64,000 nucleotides of DNA from a bacterium (lineage in GTDB: Bacteria; Armatimonadota; Zipacnadia; Zipacnadales; UBA11051). The notes below the pieces were generated by a model. It saw only the letters and a list, made by a program, of their open reading frames with translations, ran no database searches and was not told the DNA's origin. The position numbers and the translations under genes were made by a program. Positions 9,361 through 16,554 of the stretch are shown here, one piece after another. Numbering within the stretch: position 1 is the first letter of the stretch; the number at the start of each line of letters is the position of its first letter. The DNA lies in the NCBI GenBank assembly GCA_021372615.1, contig JAJFUB010000150.1:1-64000 (forward strand), read 5' to 3'.

Positions 9361-9424
9361 CCGCTGCACGCCCCCGGCTGTCCACGCTGGCACGGCAGCG
9401 GCGGCGCCGCCGCGCGTGGCGGAG

Positions 9425-10003
9425 CTAGAAGTCCGGCCAGAACCGATCATCGCGTAGCGCGGACTTCTTGGCTGACTTCACGTGGCCGTCGAAGTACAGC
9501 ACGTTCGCCATGTCGTTGTGGCGCTCCACGATGTGGTCGCCCCAGGCGTCCGTGTTCAGCCACTGGTCCTGGCAGTCAGCGAAGTAGACTGTCTCGCTCG
9601 GGCTGACGACCTGGCCCAGCCCTACGCCGCGGCCGTACGTCGCGAGGTCAGGGTAGGCGATGCCGATGCCGTTGCTGCCGTCGTACTTGTTCACATTGGC
9701 GGGATCCCAGCGGCCGCTGTTGCTCGGGCAGTTCCACACCTGGCTGTTCTTGATGTACGGCTCCATGATCCACTTGAAGTCAGTACGCGGGTTGGCGCTC
9801 TGGTACGCGAAGAACACCGTGAGTTCGTCGTAGTCCTGCGCGTACGACAGGGCGGCCAGACCGACTTGCTTGAGGTTGCTCAGACAACTCGACTGCCGGG
9901 CCTTCTCGCGGGCCTTGGCGAAGACCGGGAAGAGGATCGCCGCCAGGATGGCGATGATGGCAATGACGACCAACAACTCAATCAGCGTGAAACCACGTCT
10001 CAT
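9425..10003 (-). CDS. DUF1559 type IV pilin-like secreted protein (copy 2)
   Basis: A 192-residue paralogue of the neighbouring gene. It keeps the prepilin cleavage site and hydrophobic helix ([15 protein letters not shown]), [11 protein letters not shown], a CPSN motif and the C-terminal [13 protein letters not shown] signature. Cysteines near residues 37 and in NCPSN are shared by the family. The N-terminal 45 residues are almost identical to copy 1 while the rest has diverged strongly, which fits a conserved export and assembly signal with a variable exposed domain. ATG 10003 has GGAGG upstream. The gap to copy 1 holds that gene's promoter, so each copy can be transcribed separately. Confidence 0.9.
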   Translation of the reverse strand: MRRGFTLIELLVVIAIIAILAAILFPVFAKAREKARQSSCLSNLKQVGLAALSYAQDYDELTVFFAYQSANPRTDFKWIMEPYIKNSQVWNCPSNSGRWDPANVNKYDGSNGIGIAYPDLATYGRGVGLGQVVSPSETVYFADCQDQWLNTDAWGDHIVERHNDMANVLYFDGHVKSAKKSALRDDRFWPDF

Positions 10004-10050
10004 ACCATGTTACCTCCGCAGTATCTGTGATGTCGTCTGAACGGCACGGC

Positions 10051-10080
10051 ATATTACACTGACTCCCCCGCCGGGCACAA
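10051..10080 (-). promoter_or_regulatory. promoter of pilin-like copy 2
   Basis: On the minus strand TTGTGC (10075-10080), an 18-base spacer and TAATAT (10051-10056), closely matching the promoter of copy 1. The predicted leader is about 40 bases with GGAGG before the ATG. Confidence 0.7.
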
Positions 10081-10104
10081 CCGCTACCCGCGCGGGGAGC
10101 GCAG

Positions 10105-10449
10105 TCAGCACGTCAGATGCAGCGCCGCCGCCACGTCCCTGCCTTGCGTCCGCAGGTCCACGAAGTGCTCCAGGGCCTTGTCGGTCGGCATCGGCCGTCC
10201 GTCCACGCCCGCCTCGGCCAGCTTGCTCAGGACCTTGTCGGGCACTTCCATGGCGCCCATCTGGCCGGTGCCGATGACCAGGATGCGCGGCGGCTGATCC
10301 ATGACCTCGGCCAGGTCGCTGAACTTCAGCCGGTGCCCGTGTTCCCGCACCCACGGGCTCAGCACCGTATCCCCGCGTATGATGACATCCTTGCGGTAAC
10401 TCCGCCCCTGCCACCGCAGATGCCCGAAGCTGTACTCGTAGTCGGCCAT
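10105..10449 (-). CDS. Mth938-domain (DUF498/NDUFAF3-like) protein
   Basis: A 114-residue cytoplasmic protein. The core PPRILVIGTGQMGAMEVPD and the following ALEHFVDLRTQGRDVAAALHLTC match the Mth938-like domain shared with NDUFAF3/AAMDC proteins, whose bacterial function is not established. The internal start region FGHLRWQGRSYRKDVIIRGD is also typical of the family. ATG 10449 has GGAGG seven bases upstream. The gene stands alone, divergent from the DUF4838 gene that starts about 90 bases away, and reads toward the pilin-like genes. Confidence 0.82.
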   Translation of the reverse strand: MADYEYSFGHLRWQGRSYRKDVIIRGDTVLSPWVREHGHRLKFSDLAEVMDQPPRILVIGTGQMGAMEVPDKVLSKLAEAGVDGRPMPTDKALEHFVDLRTQGRDVAAALHLTC

Positions 10450-10535
10450 GGGACCACCTCCCACTGATGTCGGGCAGGTCAGCCTTCCCCGACCAGGGAA
10501 CCCCTACCTGCGCCACCCGCGCAGGAGGAGCCCCC

Positions 10536-13007
10536 ATGCGATTGCTCACTGTTGCCCTGCTGCTCGCCCTGACGCTGCCTGCCTTTGCCCTGACCCTCGC
10601 CGACGGCGGCAAGGCCGCTGTGGTGATCGCCTTCCCCGACAGGCCCGACGGCGCCGAGCGCGAGGCTGCCGCCGAGTTGGCCAAATACCTGGGCAAGGTC
10701 ACCGGCGCGGCCTTCGAGCAGGTCGCGGAGAAGGACCTGCAGGGCAAGCCGGCGGTCTTCGTCGGCGCCACTGCCGCCGCTGCGGCGGCCGGCGTCTCGG
10801 CCGAAGAGCTCGACCGCGACGGCTTTGTCATCAAGGCCGACGGGGGCAGCCTGTTCATCGTCGGCCATGACGCGACGGCTACCGAACTAGGGGCGCACTT
10901 CTTCCTGCAGCGCTACGGCGGCGTGCGCTGGTACGCGCCGCTGGAGCTGGGCGAGCACGTCCCCTCGCGCCCGCGCCTGGCCGTGCCCGACAAGCTGAGC
11001 GACACCCAGGAGCCCGCCTGGAAGTCCCGCCTGTGGAGTTCCGTGTCGCGCATGGACCCGATGTGGGAGAAGCGCAACCTGTGCCGGGCCCGCTACAACT
11101 TCCACCACAACCTGCTCAACGCCATCAAGCCGTCCGAGGTGTATGACCAGCACCCCGAGTGGTTCCCGCTCATCAACGGCCAGCGCCTCCCCAAGCCACC
11201 CGACACCGCGCACTCCTGGCAGCCCTGTTTCGCCAACCAGGAGCTGGCGACGTGGGTGGGCCAGAAGATTGTCGAGTACTTTGACAAGAACCCGACCGCC
11301 ACGAGCTACTCCCTGGGCATCAATGACGTCGGCGCCGGCGGGTACTGCCAGTGTGAAGCCTGCCAGGCTCTCGACGACAAGTCTCAGCCCACCTTCCGCG
11401 ACCGCCCCAACTACTCCAACCGCGTCTTCACCTTCATGAACCGTGTGGCGGCGATCACGTCCCAGAAGTACCCGGACAGGCTGCTGGGCTGCCTGTCGTA
11501 CGCCAACTGCGAGGCCGTGCCCAGCTTCCCGGTGCACCCCAACATCATTCCGTACCTGACCAACGACCGGGCCCAGTGGCGTGACAAGCAGTTCCGCGCC
11601 CAGGACCAGGCGTTGCTGAAGCGCTGGGCCAAGGCCGCACGGCAGCTCGGGGTCTATGACTACTACTATGGCTCGGGCTATGTCATCCCGCGCTTCTTCC
11701 CCACCGTGAGCGCCGAGAGCATCAAGTTCTGTCACAGCACCGGCGTGCGCGCGTGGTATGCCGAGATCTACTCGAACTGGGGACTGGACGCCTGCAAGGC
11801 GTGGCTGGCCAGCCAGCTGCTGTGGGACGTCAAGCAGGACCCCAAGAGGTTGGTGGACGAGTACTACACGAACTTCTTCGGCCCGGCGAAGGGCCCCATG
11901 AAGAAGTACTGGGACCGCTGCGAGCAGATCTGGATGAAGCAGCCGGGCGAGGCCCGCTGGTTCAAGGGCTTCTTCCAGCTTGACCAGCTCGACATGTTCC
12001 CCCCGGAGGTGTGCGCGGAGTTGCGCGGCTACCTCGACCAGGCGGCGAAGCTGGCCGACAGTGACCTCCTCCGCAAGCGCATCAAGCTCTACTCAGATGC
12101 CTTCCACTACACCGAGCTGTACTCCGGCGTGTACTGGGGCGAGAGGCGCATGGCCGGGGCCACGGTGACGACGACGCGTGACGCCGAGAAGGTCCGCCAG
12201 ACCCTGGTGAGCTACGCCCGGGCCGAGCAGGGCCTGCAGCGCCACTTCGACGAGGTCATCAACGTGGACCCGCTGCTCAAGCCGTGCCTGCCCTTCGCCG
12301 GGGAGGCGCGCTCGACGTTCGGCCAGGGGCTGTTGCCGGGCATCGTGCGCCTGGCTGACTACTATGAGAAGGCCGGCCAGCCCCTGCAGGAGCCCTTCCG
12401 GCTCTCGCCCGACCTGCCCGACGACAATCCGGTGGCGAAGATGTTCGCCGCCTACATGACGATGCGAACGCACCCAGAGACCGCCGAGGAGAAGCTGCCC
12501 AACCCGGGCTTTGAGGACAAGGCCGGCGGCACGACGCCCCAGGGGCCCGAATGGACCTCTGAGGGCTGCCCGCAGGGCTGGGGGAGCTGGATCCGGGGTG
12601 GCACCAAGGCAGAGCTGCGATGGGTGGCCAGCCCCGTGCACGGCGGTCAGCGCGCCGTCATGCTCAAGGGCGCCGAGGGTGCGGCCTGCTACCTGATGGA
12701 CGTGCGCGGGGAGCCCGGCACCGTCTACCTGTGCACGGTCTATGCCCGCTGCCGGGTCAGCCGGCCTGAGCGGGTACACCTGACCATCAAGTGGCGCGAC
12801 CCCAAGGGCGCCTGGTTCAGCGGCGCCCCGAACCAGAGCGTTTCGTTGCCCCAGGCGGAGCTGAAGGAGTGGACGCCGCTGAGCCTCATGTTCACGATGC
12901 CCCGGGGCGCGGGCTCGGCTGTGATCATGCTGGGCGGGGAGGACATGAAGCCCGATGACGCCGTCTGGTTCGATGATTGCTCGGCCAAGCAGTTGCGGGT
13001 GAAGTAG
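10536..13007 (+). CDS. secreted DUF4838-family protein with C-terminal carbohydrate-binding-like domain
   Basis: An 823-residue secreted protein with signal peptide LLTVALLLALTLPAFA. An alpha-glucuronidase-like N-terminal domain (about 20-160) is followed by the DUF4838 core with HPEWFPLINGQR, the paired-cysteine motif CQCEACQALDD near residue 271 and a tyrosine-rich stretch GVYDYYYGSGY. From about residue 655 (LPNPGFEDK) a beta-sandwich resembling CBM4/CBM9-type modules follows. It is probably a polysaccharide-active enzyme acting outside the cell; the substrate is unknown. ATG 10536 is preceded by AGGAGGAG; the frame is open 69 bases further upstream but without a leader. It is a distant paralogue of the gene at 2290-5205. 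Confidence 0.88.
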   Translation: MRLLTVALLLALTLPAFALTLADGGKAAVVIAFPDRPDGAEREAAAELAKYLGKVTGAAFEQVAEKDLQGKPAVFVGATAAAAAAGVSAEELDRDGFVIKADGGSLFIVGHDATATELGAHFFLQRYGGVRWYAPLELGEHVPSRPRLAVPDKLSDTQEPAWKSRLWSSVSRMDPMWEKRNLCRARYNFHHNLLNAIKPSEVYDQHPEWFPLINGQRLPKPPDTAHSWQPCFANQELATWVGQKIVEYFDKNPTATSYSLGINDVGAGGYCQCEACQALDDKSQPTFRDRPNYSNRVFTFMNRVAAITSQKYPDRLLGCLSYANCEAVPSFPVHPNIIPYLTNDRAQWRDKQFRAQDQALLKRWAKAARQLGVYDYYYGSGYVIPRFFPTVSAESIKFCHSTGVRAWYAEIYSNWGLDACKAWLASQLLWDVKQDPKRLVDEYYTNFFGPAKGPMKKYWDRCEQIWMKQPGEARWFKGFFQLDQLDMFPPEVCAELRGYLDQAAKLADSDLLRKRIKLYSDAFHYTELYSGVYWGERRMAGATVTTTRDAEKVRQTLVSYARAEQGLQRHFDEVINVDPLLKPCLPFAGEARSTFGQGLLPGIVRLADYYEKAGQPLQEPFRLSPDLPDDNPVAKMFAAYMTMRTHPETAEEKLPNPGFEDKAGGTTPQGPEWTSEGCPQGWGSWIRGGTKAELRWVASPVHGGQRAVMLKGAEGAACYLMDVRGEPGTVYLCTVYARCRVSRPERVHLTIKWRDPKGAWFSGAPNQSVSLPQAELKEWTPLSLMFTMPRGAGSAVIMLGGEDMKPDDAVWFDDCSAKQLRVK

Positions 13008-13032
13008 GGCTCGAGGGGTGCGCCAAACCTGC

Positions 13033-13060
13033 TTGACATCGCATCCGGTTGGGGTATCTT
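13033..13060 (+). promoter_or_regulatory. promoter of the divergent pilin-like gene
   Basis: A consensus TTGACA (13033-13038), a 16-base spacer and TATCTT (13055-13060). The leader would be about 25 bases and contains GGAGGAGG before the ATG at 13092. It starts just after the DUF4838 stop at 13007, so the pilin-like gene has its own transcript. Confidence 0.75.
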
Positions 13061-13091
13061 GTAGTTGTCGTTTCCTGGAGGAGGTGCACTC

Positions 13092-13643
13092 ATGCGCATT
13101 CGGCGACGCGGGTTCACGACCGTCGAGGTCATGGTCGTCACCGGCATCCTCACCAGCCTGGCGGGTGGCGGCAACAGCTTCCAGAACGTCACGAACAAGG
13201 CCCACCAGGTCGCCTGCTTCAACCAGCTACGGCAGATCTTCATGGCCTTCCAGATGATGGCCACCAACGACGAGCCCCTGCCGCAGGCGTGGTTCTATCC
13301 GCCCGACAACCACCCCTACCGGGAGCAGTACAACATCGTCAACATCATGGCCCGCCAGGGCGTGCCCAAGAACTTCTTCATCTGCCCCTCGGCGCCCCAG
13401 GAGCTGCAACAGCGCGGCTGCTGCTATCTGTACAATGACAAGCTCTCCAACCGCAACCTGGACGGCGTCGAGGACCCCGTCAATACCTGGCTCATGATGG
13501 ACGTCAACGGCGTCACGGACCAGGTCCCGCCGGCCCACAACGGCGGCTGCAACGTGCTGTACTGCGACGGCCACGTCAAGTGGGTGCCCTCGGCGTCCAT
13601 CCCCAAGCTCATCACCCAGGCCGTAGACTACCGGGGCGAGTAG
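13092..13643 (+). CDS. divergent DUF1559 pilin-like protein
   Basis: A 183-residue member of the same family as the genes at 8678-10003, with leader RIRRRGFTTVEVMVV and the C-terminal H-N-G-G-C-N-V-L-Y-C-D-G-H motif. The Glu expected at mature position 5 is kept. The N-terminal helix is odd: after VMVVTGILTSLA comes GGGNSF, so the usual twenty-residue hydrophobic run is cut to about twelve and replaced by glycines and polar residues. It may anchor poorly in the membrane or be a degenerate copy. It is cysteine-rich in the middle (QQRGCCYLY). ATG 13092 follows a strong GGAGGAGG site and a consensus promoter. Confidence 0.85.
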   Translation: MRIRRRGFTTVEVMVVTGILTSLAGGGNSFQNVTNKAHQVACFNQLRQIFMAFQMMATNDEPLPQAWFYPPDNHPYREQYNIVNIMARQGVPKNFFICPSAPQELQQRGCCYLYNDKLSNRNLDGVEDPVNTWLMMDVNGVTDQVPPAHNGGCNVLYCDGHVKWVPSASIPKLITQAVDYRGE

Positions 13644-13667
13644 CCCCCGGAGGAGCACACTCACCCC

Positions 13668-13694
13668 GACGGGCAGGCGAGTCGCCTGCCCGTC
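13668..13694 (+). terminator. palindromic terminator / single-arm class A repeat
   Basis: A perfect 13-bp palindrome (GACGGGCAGGCGA, one base, then its complement) 25 bases after the pilin-like stop and just beyond the convergent heparinase-like gene end. There is no real T-run, so it may be a REP arm that also slows transcription from both sides. Confidence 0.5.
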
Positions 13695-13724
13695 TGCCGT
13701 ATTGGCTTGCCCTACTATGGCCCG

Positions 13725-15914
13725 CTACTCCGTCGCTGCCAGGCCCACCTGGGCCGCTACGACCTGGGTCAGGTCGGCGTCGGCGATCGTCTTCCCCTCC
13801 CGCACGATCCGGATGTGCCCGCCGATCGCCCCGGTCGTGGGCAGCGTGACCGTCACCTGCGCCCCGTGGGCCTGCAAGGTCAGTCGGGCCTGTCCCCCCT
13901 CCAGCCGCGCCTCCGCCGGCTCCATCACCGTCACGGTCTGATCGCCCACTTGCAGCAGGTGCAGGAACACGTCGTCCGCCCGCGCCGCGCCGGGCTTCAC
14001 CTCCAGTCGCCACCGCCCCATCAGCTCCGGCACTTCCTTGTACTCCAGCTTCTTGATGCCGGTGTATTCGCTCTTCACAATCGCCTCGGCCGGCCCGGCG
14101 TTCAGGTCGTAGTTGACGCCCTCGACCAGGAACTCTCGGCCGGGCCCCCCGACCTTCTCCACCGTCGCGTCCGTCGGCAGCAGCGTCCGGCACAGCAGCC
14201 GCCCCTGGCCCTGATCCGCCCGCGCGGTGAGGCCGTCCATGGCCGGCTCATTGGCGAAGTGGATCAGCCACGTCTTGGCGTACTCCGGCTTCGTGGCCGC
14301 GACGCGGTCGAAGACGACGAAGTGATCCGGCATCACGAAGAGGAACTGCCGCACTATCTGCGCGCACTTCTCGGTGTTGTATGTGGGCGTCGCGTCCACC
14401 GCGACATAACTGTACGCGGGGTGGGTCTCGAAGGCGATGACCTTCGATCCGACCTGCTTGTCCTGCCCCCCGGCCTGCGCGACCACCGTGCCGTTCCAGT
14501 ACGGCGAGGGCTTCTCCCCGGGCATCTTGATGAGCAGGCAGTTGTGGGCGATGGTCTGGGCGAAGTAGTTCTGCAGGTTGTCCGTGTTGCCCTGGCGGGT
14601 GCCGGTGTCGAGGGCCAGGTAGCCCTGCTTGAAGAGGGTGAAGTGCCCGGCGTCATAGTGCCGGTGCTGGGCGGTCGGCCCGTCCCCGGCGATCATGCAG
14701 TACGTGTCGGCAGGCCCGTCGCCCGAGCGCATGAAGACCTGCCCCATCAGCGGGAAGAAGCGCGCGGCGGGCAGCCGCCTGGGGTCCAGCGGCGCCGGGG
14801 CGCTGTCGAGGTCGGTCAGCAGGTACGGATGGATGCACAGGCCGCTGGTGGCGAAGTACACCGGGAAACGTTGGCGCAGGTATGCGGCCAGCGCCGCCTC
14901 CTGCGGCCGCGTCTTCCCGTACAGGGCCATGATGTGCGACAGGTGGTTGTACATGGGCCAGCGCGTCAGCCGGTTGTCCACGTGCGGCGTGTCGCCATAG
15001 CCGAACTCCAGCAGCCCCGGCAGCGCGTTCCACATGATGTAGTTGGGGAAGCCGGCGACGTAGGCCAGCTCCTCCCGGCGGTCCAGCCCCGCGGCCGACT
15101 TCATGCAGTGCAGGTAGTTCCACTCGGCGAGGGGGTATTCGCCCATGGAGTAGCCCAGCGTCGGTGAGGCCGCGCCCCCGTCGTCGCCGGCCATGCTGCG
15201 CCGGTGGGCGATGACCTTCTGGTAGGTCGCGTAGCCCTCGTTCAGGCACCGCAGCGCCATGGCGTCATCGGCGCCGGTGCGATGCAGCGCCAGGCCGGTG
15301 AACAGCGCGAGGTTGTCGTCGCCGTAGTAGCCGGTCTGGTAGCCCCCACGGTTCTGGCGCTGCTTGCCCTTGCCGTGGAGGGCCTCATCCACATGCTGGA
15401 GGAAGCCCCGCGCCAAGTCCATCCGCTCGGCTGCGGGCAGCTCGTTCCAGGTCCAGTCCAGCGCGCTCAGCCACTCCAGGCGGCTGAAGCCGTACCAGTT
15501 GACCGACTTGCCCTGGGCGAAGCAGGCCTGGTAGTAGTCCAGGCTGGCCCACAGCATCTGCCGGATGCGTTCCAGGCGCTGCGGGTCCGGCTCGATCCGC
15601 TGGACGAGGGCCGCTCCCATGAGCCGGTCCCCCCAGTCGTAGGCCTCGTAGGCGCTGCCCTCACGCTTGGGGGGCCGCTGGATCGCCGACCACTCCCCCG
15701 GAGGCTTCGGGTTGTCGGCCGCCTTGCGCACCTCGGCGAAGTGCTCCTTGAGCGGCCCCTTGGCCCGGGCTTTGACCGTCGGCCAGGTGTCGACGTTGAA
15801 GTACAGGCGGGGGTGATCGGGGCGGATCGTGCTCCAGTCAGGGGGCTGAGCCACTCCAGCCGAGCACAGGACCAGCAGGAGCGCCAGGCACACCGGCGGC
15901 CACAGCGAGGGCAT
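13725..15914 (-). CDS. secreted heparinase II/III-like polysaccharide lyase
   Basis: A 729-residue exported protein with signal peptide (LWPPVCLALLLVLCSAGVAQ). The N-terminal two-thirds is helical as in (alpha/alpha) toroid lyases, with WYGFSRLEWLSALDWTWN and NRGGYQTGYYGDDN. The heparinase II/III domain follows with GPTAQHRHYDAGHFTL, LALDTGTRQGN and AHNCLLI, then a beta-sandwich C-terminus. Members cleave uronic-acid-containing polysaccharides by beta-elimination; heparin, alginate or another substrate cannot be told from sequence. ATG 15914 is chosen because AGAGG lies eight bases before it, too close to the ATG at 15920. Its upstream neighbour is separated by a terminator at 15955-15996. 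Confidence 0.87.
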   Translation of the reverse strand: MPSLWPPVCLALLLVLCSAGVAQPPDWSTIRPDHPRLYFNVDTWPTVKARAKGPLKEHFAEVRKAADNPKPPGEWSAIQRPPKREGSAYEAYDWGDRLMGAALVQRIEPDPQRLERIRQMLWASLDYYQACFAQGKSVNWYGFSRLEWLSALDWTWNELPAAERMDLARGFLQHVDEALHGKGKQRQNRGGYQTGYYGDDNLALFTGLALHRTGADDAMALRCLNEGYATYQKVIAHRRSMAGDDGGAASPTLGYSMGEYPLAEWNYLHCMKSAAGLDRREELAYVAGFPNYIMWNALPGLLEFGYGDTPHVDNRLTRWPMYNHLSHIMALYGKTRPQEAALAAYLRQRFPVYFATSGLCIHPYLLTDLDSAPAPLDPRRLPAARFFPLMGQVFMRSGDGPADTYCMIAGDGPTAQHRHYDAGHFTLFKQGYLALDTGTRQGNTDNLQNYFAQTIAHNCLLIKMPGEKPSPYWNGTVVAQAGGQDKQVGSKVIAFETHPAYSYVAVDATPTYNTEKCAQIVRQFLFVMPDHFVVFDRVAATKPEYAKTWLIHFANEPAMDGLTARADQGQGRLLCRTLLPTDATVEKVGGPGREFLVEGVNYDLNAGPAEAIVKSEYTGIKKLEYKEVPELMGRWRLEVKPGAARADDVFLHLLQVGDQTVTVMEPAEARLEGGQARLTLQAHGAQVTVTLPTTGAIGGHIRIVREGKTIADADLTQVVAAQVGLAATE

Positions 15915-15954
15915 GGTCATCACCTCTGCCCCGCAGTTCGCCAGCCCAAAGCGA

Positions 15955-15996
15955 AGAGCCTTCCGGACGCGGATGACTCATCCGCCGGAAGGCTCT
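15955..15996 (-). terminator. terminator after the GyrA-CTD-like gene
   Basis: A long hairpin: a perfect 12-bp outer stem (AGAGCCTTCCGG with 15985-15996) and a 6-bp inner stem (CGGATG with CATCCG). Reading the minus strand it is followed by TTCGCTTTGGG. It separates the small GyrA-like gene from the heparinase-like gene. Confidence 0.8.
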
Positions 15997-16027
15997 CATG
16001 GTTCGCGTGCGACCAGATGTGTCGTGA

Positions 16028-16330
16028 CTAGACCAGGACGGCAACGACCTTGTCGCCCTCGGCGACGTTGATGACCTTGACGCCGCCGGCGGTCCGGCTG
16101 CGCACGGAGATGTCGTCCACGTTGGTCATCAGGGCCATGCCCTGGGCGGTGATGATGAGGACGCGCTGGCCCTTGCCGGTCTTGACGTGCTCGGCCGCGG
16201 CCACTGCATCGCCCTCGCCGACCTTGAAGCCGCCAACGCCCTTGCCACCCTTGCCCTTGGTCGGGAACTGGGTCTCCTCGACTACCTTGCCCTGCCCCTT
16301 CTTGGTCACGATGAGAACTGCTTCAGCCAT
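16028..16330 (-). CDS. stand-alone GyrA/ParC C-terminal repeat protein
   Basis: Only 100 residues, made of two repeats of the DNA gyrase A C-terminal propeller type. Repeat 1: VLIVTKKGQGKVVEETQFP followed by KGKGGKGVGGFKVG; repeat 2: VLIITAQGMALMTNVDDI followed by RTAGGVKVINVAEGDKV. In GyrA six such blades wrap DNA; the basic KGKGGKG segment sits where the GyrA box would be. There is no breakage-reunion domain and the protein ends cleanly, so it is not a GyrA fragment cut at random. A DNA-binding or gyrase-modulating role is inference. ATG 16330 follows GGAGA. It has its own promoter (16398-16427) and terminator. Confidence 0.82.
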   Translation of the reverse strand: MAEAVLIVTKKGQGKVVEETQFPTKGKGGKGVGGFKVGEGDAVAAAEHVKTGKGQRVLIITAQGMALMTNVDDISVRSRTAGGVKVINVAEGDKVVAVLV

Positions 16331-16397
16331 GTTGTTGTCTCCTTTGCCGGGTCCTTCCAGGTCGGGGGGTACCCCACCAGGTAACTCGAATGCAGCG

Positions 16398-16427
16398 ATT
16401 TTAGCCCAAGCGCCGCCCTAGATGCAA
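16398..16427 (-). promoter_or_regulatory. promoter of the GyrA-CTD-like gene
   Basis: On the minus strand TTGCAT (16422-16427), an 18-base spacer and TAAAAT (16398-16403), giving a leader of about 60 bases. Confidence 0.65.
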
Positions 16428-16554
16428 CATGAATCAGCCGCTGAGAGTGCGAGAGCGGGCGGCGGAGGTCCTCGCAGGGCGCCGGAGAAGGGGACGGGCG
16501 ACGGCTCTACGCCGCCCCGAAGGCCGCCACCACCTGAGCCTGGAGAGCCCCCAG

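Noticed and set aside
13707-15167. 486-residue plus-strand frame opposite the heparinase-like gene
   Set aside because: Mirror frame of a well-supported gene with signal peptide and domain motifs.
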